From the NCBI GenBank assembly GCA_028717465.1, contig JAQUNS010000044.1, positions 1-6,193 of the forward strand: 6,193 nucleotides of DNA. The letters run 5' to 3'. The translations under genes were made by a program, and so were the position numbers. How positions within the stretch are numbered: the stretch's first letter is position 1; every line of letters begins with the position of its first letter. Below, piece after piece: positions 6,163 to 6,193 of the stretch. Source of the DNA: Candidatus Omnitrophota bacterium (GTDB lineage: Bacteria > Omnitrophota > Gorgyraeia > Kaelpiales > Kaelpiaceae). Below the pieces are notes generated by a model that was not told the origin of the DNA, made no database searches, and was given only the letters and a program-made list of their open reading frames with translations.

Positions 6163-6193
6163 AATAGACTTTCCCTGCCTAATTCTTCTTAAT

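Noticed and set aside
1..6193. CRISPR arrays, tRNA or rRNA genes, insertion sequences with a transposase, and toxin-antitoxin or phage genes.
   Set aside because: No regularly spaced repeats, cloverleaf-like sequence, transposase motif or such gene was seen on either strand.

Overview
The window reads as a compact bacterial segment of moderate to low GC (roughly 40% by eye) in which every supportable gene lies on the minus strand, so the order of transcription is from high to low coordinates. Overlapping or near-abutting genes, Shine-Dalgarno-like sites and family content (MoxR AAA+ ATPase, DUF58, TgpA-like transglutaminase, radical SAM, UDP-galactopyranose-mutase-like flavoprotein) say Bacteria. 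The mix is common in poorly cultured Gram-negative lineages such as Omnitrophota-like bacteria, but that placement is a guess from style and no marker gene here settles it.

Upstream block (6192 down to 3009): a small two-helix membrane protein (5950-6162, possibly cut by the window edge); a 446-residue flavoprotein resembling UDP-galactopyranose mutase (4592-5932); a 354-residue radical SAM enzyme with extra C-terminal cysteines (3547-4611); and an unrecognised protein of up to 199 residues (3009-3608). Spacings are +17, -20 and -62 (or +1 if a later start is used), which suggests one transcript. The flavoprotein and radical SAM enzyme fit a surface-sugar or other envelope-metabolite modification cluster whose remaining genes would lie beyond position 6193.

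Intergenic gap (2816-3008): 193 bases, the only sizeable non-coding stretch. It carries a compact, MITE-like palindromic element with terminal and internal inverted repeats and a possible short target duplication, plus the strong ribosome binding site of the next gene. No convincing terminator was seen.

Downstream block (2815 down to 1): the classic MoxR / DUF58 / TgpA-type module. The MoxR ATPase overlaps the DUF58 protein by 26 bases. The DUF58 stop codon (TAG) is followed after 3 bases, and in the same reading frame, by the ATG of a polytopic membrane protein that matches the N-terminal half of TgpA-like transglutaminases and runs off the window at position 1. In this family the ATPase is thought to act as a chaperone or remodelling engine for the von Willebrand A-like DUF58 partner, next to the membrane transglutaminase-like protein.

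I did not find a clearly new defence, mobile or RNA system. The items most worth checking are the palindromic element, the unrecognised protein after the radical SAM gene, and the flavoprotein/radical SAM pairing.
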